64,000 nucleotides of DNA from Musa acuminata AAA Group (taxonomy: Eukaryota > Streptophyta > Magnoliopsida > Zingiberales > Musaceae), in contig NC_088357.1 of assembly GCF_036884655.1 (NCBI RefSeq), positions 11,251,501-11,315,500 of the forward strand, written 5' to 3'. The notes below the pieces were generated by a model. The model searched no databases and had not been told where the DNA came from. It was given only the letters and a program-made list of their open reading frames with translations. A program made the position numbers and the translations under genes. Of the stretch, positions 23,038 to 36,353 are shown piece by piece (within the stretch, counting starts at the first letter, position 1; every line of letters begins with the position of its first letter).

Positions 23038-25727
23038 GACTAGAGAGTAGTGTCAGGAAGAGAGTTTACAACCGAACTAGAACAAGCCTTTACTCAGACT
23101 ATTTGGAACATCTTCGTAACATTTAGTTGATTCTTTTCTTCTGGTATGCAACTATTGAGTCCCTCTTTTAGTATGCCTTGGCACTTCAGAGAAAGTTCAA
23201 GAAAGGCTGATGTTTTATGTATAATTTGTATTCAGTCTTTGCAGAATTTCTAGTTTTGTTCTCCTTGTTCGGTGTCTGTAGAAGCCTTAAACTAATTTAT
23301 CCAGTCATACCTTGTGCATTACTTGCAGATTATTTCATCTATTTTTTCAGTTTGTTGGCTGGACTAATCTGCTTGCTGCTCATATATTCTGCTCCTTTTT
23401 TGGCTCTAATATTAATGAACCTACTTATTTGCATTTTCATGCTCTCAGATGATGGTAAGGATACTGAAATTAAAAATCTATTAAACATGTCTCTCGTATT
23501 GGATGCTAGTCATGCATTATGAACTAGAATGTCATACAATATTTCACTGTTTCATTTCCTGAACTAGTTATAATCTCTGTATCAAGGTTACAATTATCTG
23601 CAGCTATGATAATTCATCATATATGATCCTTGTGGTGTGTCTATGTGTACATAAACACACAAATGACGCAAGCAGAAACTGAAGTTGAAGCAGCAACAAA
23701 GGTAGTGAGTCTTGAATCCTTACCATATGGGTGGAGTACTTTTCTTTCCCACTGTTCACCCTATACCCGACGAGTAACCCTGTGCAAGTTTTAATTTGAA
23801 AAGGGCCTGGCTAGCAACTCAACGTTCAGTCACATTTCCTCAGAATTTTACATATCTGTTGCCAGCTGCCACAGTAATTAGCTCTTTCACGAGGTTGGGA
23901 CTTGCTGTGGTTAAGATAGAACATAGTTCAACAGCCCTATAAGGAACTAAGATATTTTCTTAGAAAATCAGTAGGACTTAATTCTACATGATCTATAGAT
24001 ACCTGCCTGTATGCGCTACGTCAGCTGGTATTTAGTGGTCTGACAAAGGACTGATATCAGCTCTTATGGTTTAGCACCGGGCAGCGTGGATTTGGAAATT
24101 GATCGGTACAGTGTGTACTGACCAGCATTTAGCGGTTCAATCAAGGACCTGATCTATTTGTAATATTTTGAGATTACCAAAATCATAGTATTGGATGGAT
24201 AGAGTCCTCCTACAGAACTCTTTAAGAAGAAAACAATTTTGAGTTTTTATGCTTGGAAAAATGGCTTATGATTTTTTTGAAATTGCAATAAGCATTATTG
24301 CATCAAAGTAAGTATCTACAGGCTGTTTTAGTTGCTTGTAATTACAAATTATTATAGTGAGAATGTAATGCAACTATAAATTTTACATCCACAGGTAATT
24401 TAAATTTTTATTTGATGTCTGTTTGGTATTCGCAATGTACAATTTTCTCTATTGTGGGTTTTAAGACAGGAAGAAGTGCAGTAAGCGGGCTGGGGTTGGG
24501 ACTGTGACAATTGTGGTGGGTCATAGGAAGCCTAATGGTGTCTAGAGAGCCATCATGTTATAGGCTGTGAGAGGTGCCATGGCTCTAAAGGATGCTGAGC
24601 ATGGAATTAGATACCAATCCATCCTGGCATACATACAGATGTATCCTCACACCTGAAACATTTTCTTTCTGTATTATTTTTCCTCATTACAGTATTTTTT
24701 ATGAATCTAGTCTGGCACTGTTTCAGTCTGCAGCTCACACTGATATGAAATGATCCTTGGTGATGATGGTCGAGTTGGGTGTCAAGTGTGGCACTGCAGG
24801 AAGGCATGATTGGAGCGACAACAAAAGGTTAAGAGAGTCAAAAGCAGCGGTGGTTCTCAACCGACAACCGGCCTGCAGTTCCACATGCCCGCAAACAACT
24901 TAGAATGTGCATACGAGAGAATTTAGTTTGCGACTGTAATGCAGTTTGTATTCACTGCAGTGTGTTGCACATTGTTGAATTCGGATCAACAGCACGTTTT
25001 TCAAATTGTATGTATACATGTGATTTTTATCAGATCAAGTGGTAGTAGATCAGATGAGAGATCATCCAAAAGCCAGACAGCCCCAAGTGCTTGGGAAGTT
25101 TTCCCTTGCTTTTCTTGCTCAGAATATTTCCTTTTCTCTGTGACAAATTGGCAATTTCCAACTACTTAACCGGTTGCTGCTCTTGTGATGTTTCTATATG
25201 ATGGACTGTTATCCCTTTCTTCGGAATTCCAAGTATTTCTTGAGTTCAACACTGTCCCCTCTCTCTTTTTGGCAGCATGCTTGGTCGAGTTGAACTCGGA
25301 TAAATGATTTATCTTGTAGCTTTCAATAATCCACTTGGGATCAGTCTTAAGTTTATATGGCACTTATGATTGAGTGCTTCCATTTCTTTGTTTGAAGAGT
25401 ATGCAGTGACATGAATCCCTGTTTTTGGTAGACTCACTCCTCTGATGAAGCCTTTGGCAAATCTCCACTATAGTGCAGTACAATGTACCAAATCCTGACT
25501 GCACTTGGGAGGCCACCGTGCAAGTTTAGGAACTACTACAAGCAAATAGCGTCTTTTAGTTCTCACTGACTTTTTCTTCTTTTCAATTTGGGACGAGCTG
25601 AGAAAGAATCGAGGGGTTGTTCCATTCACCAATGGAAATCCATGCCTCGGTACAAGAACAATATACACAGAAATGAGAATCCAACAAGGATTGGTCAAAA
25701 CATTATAAACATCCGCAAGTGATGTGG
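23038..25727. other. Intergenic region between the PPR and RING-CH genes
   Basis: The first few hundred bp are probably PPR 3' UTR and the last few hundred the 3' UTR of the minus-strand RING-CH gene. A hydrophobic open frame at 23217-23522 has no recognisable domain and AT-rich composition, so I do not call it. A ~28-nt related pair (TATTTAGTGGTCTGACAAAGGA near 24032, CATTTAGCGGTTCAATCAAGGA near 24126) is the only repeat I noticed. Confidence 0.5.
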
Positions 25728-27307
25728 TCAGAAGCGTATATGGATTCTGTGCTCCTCCTCCTCTTCTTCCCATCCCAATCTACGAGTATTTTCCATCTGT
25801 TGGATTAAGAAAAAAATGATCATAATTAAAGAGAGTAGAGGAAGGAATACTTCCATGTAAAAATGAAGAGGAACAGCAGAACTTACATGGAGCTGATCCT
25901 GCCGGTGTGCTTCCTGGAACGCCGAAACGAACCGCATCACCAAGTAGAATGGCAACAGGATTCCACTGGCTCTCAGCAGGAACACCTGCAGCGTAAGCCA
26001 TCACCAAACCCTCGGTAAGTAAGCACACGACGACCGAGGACAAGCATGAGATTGCATAACGTTGTTCGGATCCGATGTCACCACTTACAGTGAGGATGGT
26101 GAATGCGTAGCGATCGGCCCCGACCGTGATCACCGCGATGAGATTTCTCATCAGTAAGATCATCATGAGCTGCGAGCAGATTTAATTATTAACTCGGGCG
26201 GCGGTGGGAACTCAAATCTCTGCGTAAACCCCCAATCGCTTACCAGGAGCACGATCGATCGACAGTACGAAGCGCGTCTACGCGACGCGGGAGAGCACTC
26301 GGCGCGATCAAAGCCGGCATCGTCGTCCGCGACGAACTCCGGGTTACGGGGGTCGTAATTGAGCCTGGGGACCTCCAAGCTTCCTCTGTCACAATGTGCA
26401 TAGCTGGGATCAATCATGGTGTCGGGGACCCACTATATCCATGATTTGAAGCAGTAGGAGGTGGGAGACATGAGAGACAGTGCGTGTGGTGCCAAGTACA
26501 GCAGAGGACGAAAGGCTTCGCCGGCCATGGAGGTGGGAGGAGGGAGGTGTTCAAATTCAAACACAATAATGCATCTCAGGGTGGGCCCCAGTGGCCTAGG
26601 TTTGAGAATCTACCGGTATCGAGAGAGAGAAAGAGAGAAATGTGTGCTGAGGAGGAGGAGGAGGTCGAAAGGTACCTGATGGTCACTCCCACATCGATCA
26701 AGGTCTTCTTCTCAGGGATGGTATATCCAGGTTCAAATTTCTGCAAGATTACCTTCATTTAGCGAGGTGAAGGAGGTGGAGAAAGCATCTTAATTGAAAT
26801 CATGAGAAAGATTAAGGCCGTAAAGCTCCGATCAGAAACCAAAAATCCAAATAGCAACTACTTGAATTGGGAAGAAAAGAGCGTCCGATGAGATCGGAGA
26901 AAACAAAAGAAAAAGGAAAAGGAATCGGATCGTGTTGCGACCAGAAAGAATCATCGATCTACCTCGAGGCAAATCTCGCAAACGTTGCTCCCCTTCTCGT
27001 CGCACCATCTCTGGATGCATTCCCTGTGAGCAAACTGGAGCAAGGGAACAGACAAATCAGCACCACAAGAAAAGACCTTCTTCGCTCGTGAAACAGATGT
27101 AAAGGCGATGGATACCTTTAGGGTCCCAGAACAGCCACAGGGGGATTCCATGCTCGTGTTCCTCTCTTCCTCCTCCTCATGGCAAATCCTGCAGAGGCAC
27201 ATGGCAGCGGCAGGAGAACAAGAGGAAGCCAACCCATCGTCATCATCCACGAGCAATCGAATCTCCTCTCTGTTCCCAAACTCCTCCATCTCTAGCTTTG
27301 CGTCCAT
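25728..27307 (-). CDS. RING-CH (MARCH-type) membrane E3 ubiquitin ligase, 245 aa, 7 exons
   Basis: Minus-strand exons 5' to 3': 27307-27116, 27034-26963, 26740-26676, 26403-26244, 26169-26089, 25985-25887 and 25796-25728. All junctions are GT-AG and in frame (738 nt). The RING-CH (RINGv) finger is complete as C4HC3: C39, C42, C57, C59, H67, C70, C83, C86 (CRICHEEEE; ESPCGCSGTLK; FAHRECIQRW; CEICLE). It is followed by the usual plant KFEPGYTIPEKK linker. Two hydrophobic segments at about residues 160-190 and 191-215 should anchor it in an endomembrane. The tail is acidic (WEEEEEEHRI). Family members transfer ubiquitin to membrane proteins with an E2; the substrate is not predictable. The splice after the linker gives TIS rather than the TIRG often seen, so exon 4's start is slightly less certain. 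Confidence 0.9.
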
Positions 27308-28290
<983 letters not shown>

Positions 28291-31200
28291 TTAGGATGTT
28301 ATATATATATTATAGATTTCAAATTAAAGTTCTCAAATGAGTCATGAGGTCCCCGATTCAAATCGGTAACGTCTTCGGTGCCATCTTTTGCTTCCCTTGA
28401 CAGAGGAGAGGACTGGAGCCCTAAAGAACAGTTCTCGCATCACATGATACCATCTCGCACTCTGTTCAATGAGTTCATAAAAGCTGTGCATATGATTAAT
28501 TAACGATCGATTCAAAGTTTGAAACCAATCTACATTTGCTTTGGGTCAGCTTTTTCCACTGTACATATACATTATATATATATATATATATATATTATCG
28601 TTAAGGTCTTCTTCTACATGCTCGACTCTGATGCAACAGTGTGTCCTTGGCGAGGAGTCATTGGGAGAAATAATGGTGTGTTTGGGTTATTATATCAAAA
28701 ATTACAATGTTAAATTTGTTATATCTTTTGTTTATTTTAGTTTGATAAAACAGTTGGACAAGTGAAAGAGTAATTTAGTTAATTATCAATAAAATAAAAT
28801 ATATTTGATTAGTTTAAAGATATTTTGTATATGCAATAAATTGTCACATGTCATCTACTCATAAGAATAAACAGAAAATAAATGTAGAAAAAAAAATAGA
28901 AGAAGCTATATTATTAAAGATTATAAAATCTTGATTGGATATATGAAGAATTTATCTCTATAAAGATATATGTTTATCGATTCATAACACAATAAAGAGA
29001 TGAATATTATTTTTAATCAAATCAGAAATATTATTTTCTTTGAAAAAAAATAATGATATTATATATCTGATTTGATATAATTATAATATTTTTATTTTTT
29101 TTTATACTTGATTAATTTTTCTTATTTTTATACTTGAACCTATAAAAAAAAGGGGGTAAAATATTACAATGAATCGATCCAAAAAGGATCAATAAATTTT
29201 GAGTTTTAGTTGATCAGAAATCGATTAGAATTCTCTCCATTTCGCACCCTACATCACTTTAATTTGTAGGGTTGATCGAATTGATAGATTAATTGATTGT
29301 TTAATATATTTTAAAAAATATTTTTTTAAAAAAAAAGTAATATTAAATTTATTTTTTTTCTTTTTCTTCGACTTTCATCACTTTTTTTTCTCACTTTTCT
29401 CCTCTCCTTCTATTTTCGCCTTCCTCTCTTTTTTTTCTCTTTCATCAATATTTTGAGAATATATATTAAGATCATATCTCATTTAAAAACTTAAATTTTA
29501 GATGTAATAGCATTAATCAAACAAAATTTAACAAGGTGTCAACAAATCTCTTGTCCAAACCTCACATACTAATTGAGTCATTCAATGAGTAGATTCTTGA
29601 AAGTAATTGATCATATCTCATTTATTGGCATAAGCTTTTAGATGTGATAACAAAGTACATTGAGGTTGAACTCATTAATAAAGGATTAGTAAGAGTCTGA
29701 TGTTCTGTATTGAAATAAGAGTTCTAAAAGATATTTAAAGGTACTATCAATAAAATAAAATAAAAAAAAAGTATTTGTTGGAGTTACATGGGGTTCTAAT
29801 TAATCAAATAACTTTTGAGAATGATAAAACAACTTAAGAGATTAAGTGCAAGCCAATTTATTTATTGACAAGTTTGATAACAATACATCTATCATTACAT
29901 ATTTTTAAATATCCAATGTATTGAGCAATATCAAAACTTATTGCAAGCTTTAGTATCGAAAAATTCTCAAATTCAACCAGATTTTCTACTTACTAAGGAA
30001 GGAAAAGTGTTTCAATAAAATCCCTCTAATACTTAAGTGAGCTATGAGTTCAAATTAAATTATTCGAGAGAAAAAAAACCAAAGAGACTCGAGTAATTGA
30101 CTAGAGTAAATAGATATTTAATTTATTCGATAATTATGTGGAATTATTAAGTAGTAATCGAACATAAATAATTGATGGAATCATATGAAGTTATGTATCA
30201 CAAGTGATAGCATGGCATCCGATCATTCTACCCCTAATCAACATCTATCCATTCTATTAGGGTAGATCCAAGTACAAATCTACCAAGAATGCTAGTTCAA
30301 CATGAAGATCCAAAGTCCAACACACTATGAGTGTGGTATCATTATCATTATCCACACTATATCCATGAAACATAGACCAACATCAACACTCCTTCCGGTA
30401 AAGCTAATGGACCTCAAGGAGGAATGATTCAATCTTTCTTTCTCCTGTGTTAAAGGTTATCAAGTGCCCCTTCTTTATGGCAGGATTCGAGGAAGTCGCT
30501 TGTCCTTACCATCAATCAACTCATTCGGATTTCTACTATCCATAAACAAGTAGGAAATCTACGTCCCAATGGAAAAGATGCGAATTAAATCGGTGGTTAG
30601 ACACATACGTCGTCAGTGCAATCGAGGAACTTTGAATGCGGTCCGCTTTCTCACTGATCTTATCTTCGTGTGTTTCTTCTTATTGCGATTTGTGATGTTG
30701 GAATATTAAATTTAATTTTATATTTTAATTATTAATCAATTCAGAATAATTTTGTCTCGTCGTGGATTTAAGTTGGTCTTTTATATGCCATAAATTTGTT
30801 TTAGAGGGAAAACAATACGATTTAGCGTGAAAAAATCTCTCTCATTTTTTTTTCTTTAAGACTTGTTATTTCTTAGCATACGTTCGAGTAGTACAATAAT
30901 ATCGACGGATCACTCCATATTATTTTATTTAAAAAAATTAAAAAATATATATATATATTTTTTTTAAGAATTTATCAAGAGATTATTATTATTATTATTA
31001 TTATTATTGGTTTAAGAGTTACTTATGGCAGAATAGTCATTTCAAACAGGAAATAGGAGATGATTTACGTATATTTATCTTTTTCTACACTATCTCTACA
31101 AAGTAAACTTCATTACATCATAAACACAGACCGTGTTTTCTCGTACATTATTGACGTCATGAATGACGATGTTATTGCAACGAGTCAGAAGCTTCGAACC

Positions 31201-31626
31201 AACTCGGCATCGTCGTGACAAAAAGAAAGAATTCAGACGATAGAAATTGACAGAGTTGAAATCTCAGGAAACTATAAACCGACGAAAGCAAGAAGACGAG
31301 AATAGGAGGAGAGAGATAACTCGAGTTCGTCCGAAAGGACACGAATTGATGGATATCAAACAAACAGTGCTCTGTACGAGTCGAGAACAGACACACCGAC
31401 CGTACGAGCCATCCCTTTCTTCTTCTTCTCCTCCGTTTTATGAGTTTGCGTGAAGGGTTTCTTCCGTTGGATAGTTATTAACGGGAAAGCGACACTGAAA
31501 GCAGCTACACAATTCCATGGACGCCACGGAACGTCCTCATCCCTTTCTTTCGGTGTCCCACCTGTCGTGAGTCGAAGGGAAACAAGCAATTTGAGATAAC
31601 GTGATTACTTTGGGGGGATGATGTGA
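28291..31626. other. AT-rich intergenic DNA with LTR-like fragments
   Basis: No gene is seen. The part at 28780-29200 resembles 54020-54420: both have TTTGATTAGTTTA..., ATCTCTAT(G)AA(A)GAT, a CCTATAAAAA..GGGG TATA-like box, and then ACA(T)T..AA(T/C)...GATCAAT. That is probably two copies of the same LTR. Small simple repeats are present, including the (ATT)n listed separately. A slightly GC-richer island from about 31140 has open frames on both strands but no recognisable product. Confidence 0.45.
30982..31008. repeat. (ATT)n microsatellite
   Basis: Nine consecutive ATT units. Confidence 0.95.
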
Positions 31627-31649
31627 GGGAGGGAGGGAGGGAGGGAGGG
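31627..31649 (+). repeat. (GGGA)n tract, G-quadruplex-prone
   Basis: Six runs of GGG separated by single A residues on the + strand. Four or more G3 runs with short loops meet the usual G-quadruplex rule. There is no gene close enough to assign a role. Confidence 0.8.
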
Positions 31650-32259
31650 CGGAGACGGCGCCCACCTTTGCATCCAAATCCGACACGTAAACTTGGCCGA
31701 GCGAGTCGTGCGTGCGTCAATCGACTTGGGTACGACTTACGAAGGGAATTAAGGTACCGAAACAACATCCTTAGGTGAGTTCTTTTATTCGTGAATAGCT
31801 TGCTATCCAAAACAGTGATATTTGGACTGTCAATTCAGTGAAGCTTTATTGATCGATTCGTGTTGAGATGATTCACCACTGATTTAACATTTTAATGCTG
31901 TTAAGGATACTTGCAGAGTGGCCTTTACAGTGTCTGATAAGCTGCTGTCAGAATATGGGTGTCGACATCTTAATTAGCCAAAAAAAGATTACATAAAGAG
32001 GCTAAAGTTATGGTATATTAGATATTGTTGGTTAGTAATTTATTTTAAGGATATGTATGCTAATAGTGAAGCTAAGATGATGGTGTGTTATTAAATATTC
32101 AAGTTTCTTTTGGTAATGAAGATGATTATTTATACGATGATTTGTCTGTTGATTATAATATTTGAATGACATCAAAATTATATCGATATATATTATTTTG
32201 TAACTGAAATAATATTAGTCTTTGTATAACTGAAATAATGACATCAAAAATAATGTTTT

Positions 32260-33530
32260 GAGATGGGATTTCTAAAATCCTTAAAAAACAATGTAATTTG
32301 AAGAAATTTTGAGATTAAACGTGTTGCAATTAGAAATAATAAAAGCAAAATGTGAAGTTTTCGATTGTCGATGGATGGATGATTGTAGCTCATGGTTGTA
32401 GAACAAAAAATTTTCGAATTACTAAGTTTCATAAGGAGCACGATTGTAATTTACCAAAATTGAATAAGGATGATAAGGAATAAGATAATTCTTCCATTGC
32501 AATTCAAATCAAAGATATAGTTATAACAAATGTTGATTCTATTACAAGTATGATTATTACTTGTATTCAAAAAAGATTTGGAGTTGTTGTTTCATGCAAG
32601 AAGGTTTCGCTTAATAAGGTTTATGGTGACTTTGACTAGTTATATAATTTTATTTTTAAGAGAGTTAAAACTATATGACTATGAGACTCATGTCTAAATG
32701 ATAGTTTTATTAGGAAATTATTTTTAAATAATATTTTGGGTTTTAAGAGCTTGCGTTAGAAGTTTTAGATTATATATGCGACCTATTTGGCATCGATGCT
32801 GTACATCTATCAAGTAAATATCTCGATGTTTTGATAATAATTATAACTATTAATGGTTGCAATAGATTATTTTCATTTGCATTTACTGTAATAAAATTTG
32901 AGTGTAGGAATTCATGGCAGTGGTTCTTGCAACAATTAAGAATATCTATTATAAGATATAAAAATTTTACTATTATCAATCATCAAAATCTATGAATTCT
33001 CTCAATTGTGAAATATATCTTCTCAGCAGCATATCATGGTTATTGCATGGTTTGTTTATCTAAAAATCTTATGAGTGATGTGCGAGACAAAGAAGCTACA
33101 AAATTATTTTAGGTTGTTGTTAGATCCCTTACTATGTATAAGTTCAATGAATACATACAAAAGTTAAGAGAAAATCACATATAAAGTTTCATATAGATAT
33201 CTAAAATTAAGAAGAAGAAATAAGCATCTATATATTCCTATAGCTATCGTTATACAATGCTCACCACAAATGTATCAGAAAATATAAATTCATTATTGAA
33301 TGATGTTTGTGACTTATCTATTACCTTTACGATTCAAATAACGAGCAAAAAGATGACTGAATGGTTCTACATCTATCATAAAATAACTAATAATTTAAAA
33401 TCAACCTTAACGAGTATCATTAAGGATCAACTTGTCAAGACGAAGGATAATGATCGATACCATGGTGTCGTTCCTTGTACTGATAATGAATTGTAAGTAT
33501 AGATATCGTTTGTGACAGTTATAATAAATT
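32260..33530 (+). pseudogene. Mutator-like (MuDR-family) transposase pseudogene
   Basis: Translating through several stops and shifts gives the MULE transposase order. First is a DNA-binding-domain-like part near 32350 (DGWMIVAHGCRTKNFRITKF). The catalytic region follows at 32790-33180: GIDAVHLSSKYLDVL, FSFAFTVIKFECRNSWQWFL and AAYHGYCMVCLSKNL. At 33257-33440 is the C-terminal TTNVSENINSLLNDV...MTEWFYIYHKI block. These match the known pattern (D-G-T-H-L, P-L-A-F-A-V-V, W-W-F, AYHG-C, T-N-x-AES-N-L, WF). At least one catalytic position looks changed (ING where DGN is usual) and in-frame stops occur, so it is inactive. No terminal inverted repeats were found. It is AT-rich like the surrounding DNA, an old copy. 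Confidence 0.8.
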
Positions 33531-34125
33531 TGAAGAAAAGAAGTTATTGGCATTTTGAGATTTTGATAATTTGATATTCTCATGGTACAACTACTATTGG
33601 ATATAGAAATGATAATTCATATTTTGTTTGTAAAGATTATTATAAAGCAAAGATTATTATAAAGCTGACACCTATAAAAAGGTTGTGTTTCCTTGTACTC
33701 ATAATGAATCGTAAATATAGATATCGTATGAGATAGTTATAATAAATTTGAAGAAAAGAAGTTATTCATGTTGACATTTTGATATTTTGAGAATTTGATA
33801 TTCTCATGGTATGGCTACTATTGAATATAGAAATGATACTTCATATTTCTTTTATAAAGATTATTATAAAACAAAGATTATTATAAAGCTGACACCTATA
33901 AAAAGGTTGTGTTTCCTTGTACTCATAATGAATCGTAAATATAGATATCGTACGAGACAGTTATAATAAATTTGAAGAAAAGAAGTTATTCATGTTGACA
34001 TTTTGAGATTTTGAGAATTTGACATTCTCATGGTATGGTTGCCGTTGGATATAGAAATGATACTTTATATTCCTTTTATAAAGATTATTATAAAGCTGAC
34101 ACTTATAAAAAGATCTATAAAATAT
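33475..34125 (+). repeat. Three tandem copies (218-224 bp) of the 3' part of the MULE transposase
   Basis: TTGTACT.ATAATGAAT starts at 33475, 33693 and 33917. Each copy continues with GTAA.TATAGATATCGT, GAAGAAAAGAAGTTATT, TGATATTCTCATGG and GATTATTATAAAGC..GACAC.TATAAAAAG. The unit begins where the zinc-finger (SWIM-like) region of MULE transposases would be, just after YHGVVPCTDNEL. The array therefore looks like a tandem triplication of the transposase C-terminal coding segment. Copies two and three are more alike than either is to copy one. Confidence 0.85.
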
Positions 34126-34253
34126 TTTTTATGAGAAATAAATAATATTAGATATGACGAGAATATGATATATATGTGCAAGCTGGTGGACAATAAAAAA
34201 AAAAAAAGAAGCAAGAATTGAATCGACAATTACCTAAAATGGAAAATCAATTA

Positions 34254-34867
34254 CATATGTCTATTTTGGGTCCAATTGAAGCCTTTCCTAAAATTGTTAA
34301 ATCAATTGGACCAGTCTTTTTCTGTGATGCACTGTTTTTAGATTTTATAAAAAAATAATACAATGAATATTAGAAAATATTTTATTTGACCCAAATTTTT
34401 ATCAATATTTTAGACCAATTTAAAAGTTCAACCGTCATAAAAACATTCCATATATCTATGATATTTCTATGGAATGAAAAAAAAGTCGACCAAAAATTAA
34501 AAAAATGACACACAATTAACAATCTAAATAACTCATAAAAATTAAAAATATTCTCTAAAAAAAAAAAAAAAGTGACATATGTCTATTTTAGTCCAATTCA
34601 AATATTTTCTAAAAATTTCATATCATTCGAAGCAGTCCTTCAATACGGTCCACTATTTTTTTTTTAATTTAATTTTAGACAAAAATAGTACATCATATAT
34701 TCGATAATATTTTCTCTATTCCAAATTTTTATTAGGTGTTGTGAACAAATTCAGAAGTTTAAATATTAAAAAAATATTATATGGATTCTTGATATTTCTA
34801 TAAAAATAAAAAAATGGCCAAAAATAAAAAAATGATACATAGTTCATAAGTTTAATAATTTACAAAA

Positions 34868-34898
<31 letters not shown>
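34254..34898. repeat. Two tandem 322-bp units, each ending in an A-run
   Basis: CATATGTCTATTTT(G)GGTCCAATT at 34254 recurs as CATATGTCTATTTTAGTCCAATT at 34576. The units share further text (GTCCACT/GTGATGCACT, TATTTTAGAC, GATATTTCTAT, AAAATGACACA) and finish with a run of about 16 A near 34571 and 26 A at 34873-34898. Another A-run (~14) precedes the first unit near 34207. No coding frame is present. Confidence 0.7.
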
Positions 34899-35033
34899 CT
34901 AGTTAGATTTACACAATGGGGTGTATAACTGAAAACATAACTTAGAAGTTGGCTTTACAACTCATGATGGGCCAACCCTGGTTCATTCAATAGGTTCTTT
35001 TTGTTGGGCCAACACTTGAGAACACAACAATCC

Positions 35034-35040
<7 letters not shown>

Positions 35041-35116
<76 letters not shown>
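35041..35116. repeat. (TC)25(TA)13 compound microsatellite
   Basis: Pure TC from 35041 to 35090 followed by pure TA to 35116. Confidence 0.98.
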
Positions 35117-35990
35117 AGGTCTGACGGTGGGTGCCATTAGTTAGGACTGCACTCATCATATAGTCAATTATGAGGGCCATGAAACAACAATGTGTAGTAA
35201 ACAATACATGTGACTAACATTGCACATGCAGACGGCCTCAATGTACAGTGACTTGGAATATAATAATTCGCATGCTTTGTCTTACACTTCCAAGTTAGTT
35301 GGATCAACATTTATGATCAGATTAACACCTCCGAATTCAACTACATCAAATCAAATATCATATTTTAATTTGGTCCAATCGAACCTATTGACTGAAGTCA
35401 GATCTGATTGTCATGCGATTTGTCTAATTGAATCCGATCACTGAATGAATCGGGTCAACGGTCAATGCGCATTTTCGTATGCTGACCGATTACGTGTCAC
35501 CCACAATTCGATCTTATCTCGACACCGGGATGAGGCCAAAAGTAACACTACACCGCAAGTTTTGTGAGGGAGCAAAGAAAGGTGAAGTGTGAATCTCTTT
35601 GCAGATCAATCGGGTTCGTGTTTCTAATATGATTCCCAAATCGATGCATGTGACCTACTGGAATAATATTTATTAAAAGAAAAAGAAAAAGAAATCACGT
35701 GGCGCTCCACTTGTACTTCAAAATTGGTGTCCCAGCTGTGGATGGTGTGTGTGCGTTTGGGAGAGATGGGATAAGTGGACTTCGTGAGATAAGTGGCCGG
35801 AGAGGGGCAATCATTTAGAGAGAGATTTGACTTCGCCTTTGTATACTTGTAGAGCTTCGCTGTCACGTGAAGTATTGCATGATTTGGATCGTCCATTATT
35901 GCGATCCGGATCCGATGCCATCTTAATTCTATTAAACGTCCACTGGTTTCGGATCCTTCGTGTATGTGGATCCCACTGTCCCCCCACCTC
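35117..35990. other. Distal upstream DNA of the acyl-activating enzyme gene
   Basis: No gene is seen. Composition rises in GC towards the gene. Short open frames on both strands lack any recognisable domain. Confidence 0.45.
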
Positions 35991-35992
35991 AG

Positions 35993-36135
35993 TCCACGTC
36001 ATACGTTTGGGTCATATGTCTCGGCTGAGGCAGGCAACACCACTACCATCCGATCGGGCCGCCCAACAGTCCCACGTCATCCGTTTAACGGTCATATGTC
36101 TCGGACTAGACAGGGAACACCACCTCCATCCACAC
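35993..36135 (+). promoter_or_regulatory. Duplicated ~78-bp promoter module with ACGT and TGTCTC cores
   Basis: Two head-to-tail units share CCACGTCAT.CGTTT, then the identical GTCATATGTCTCGG, then GGCAACACCACTACCATCC or GGAACACCACCTCCATCC. Each has a CACGTCA bZIP-type ACGT core (35996 and 36074) and a TGTCTC auxin-response-type core (36017 and 36097). They lie 110-250 bp upstream of the TATA box of the acyl-activating enzyme gene. The duplication is directly visible; factor binding is inferred from the motifs. Confidence 0.6.
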
Positions 36136-36244
36136 ATAGTGACGGATCCCAAGTACTAAAAGGAATTAGCTATTGGCAGTTTTGTTGGTCTTTGTGTGAA
36201 CCCTGTTCGACTCGTGACACGTTTCGGTTCCAAGCCGCCTCGCG

Positions 36245-36252
36245 TATAAATA
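36245..36252 (+). promoter_or_regulatory. TATA box of the acyl-activating enzyme gene
   Basis: TATAAATA in GC-rich context, 102 bp before the ATG at 36354. This gives a 5' UTR of about 75 nt if transcription starts ~30 bp downstream. It matches the plant TATA consensus. Confidence 0.75.
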
Positions 36253-36353
36253 ATCCCCGAGCTCCGAAGCAGCAAGTCGGTTATCAGTCTTCTTTGGTTC
36301 TCTAGTGTTGATCGTGTGGGGGCGTGTGAGGGTATACTTCGGTGGCCGGAGGA

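Noticed and set aside
23217..23522. Hydrophobic 101-codon open frame downstream of the PPR gene
   Set aside because: AT-rich composition gives Leu/Ile/Phe by chance. There is no domain and no promoter or splice context.
24020..24155. Possible further hAT/GTACCG copy
   Set aside because: It has some CGGTACA text and a related direct-repeat pair, but no matching 8-bp flanks or CAAGGT-type ends could be found.
28340..28370. tRNA-like T-loop word (CGATTCAAATCGG)
   Set aside because: There is no surrounding cloverleaf or matching acceptor stem; I found no tRNA or rRNA gene in the window.
31505..31810. Basic 101-codon minus-strand open frame
   Set aside because: It includes the GGGA repeat and has no recognisable domain; probably chance in a GC-rich island.
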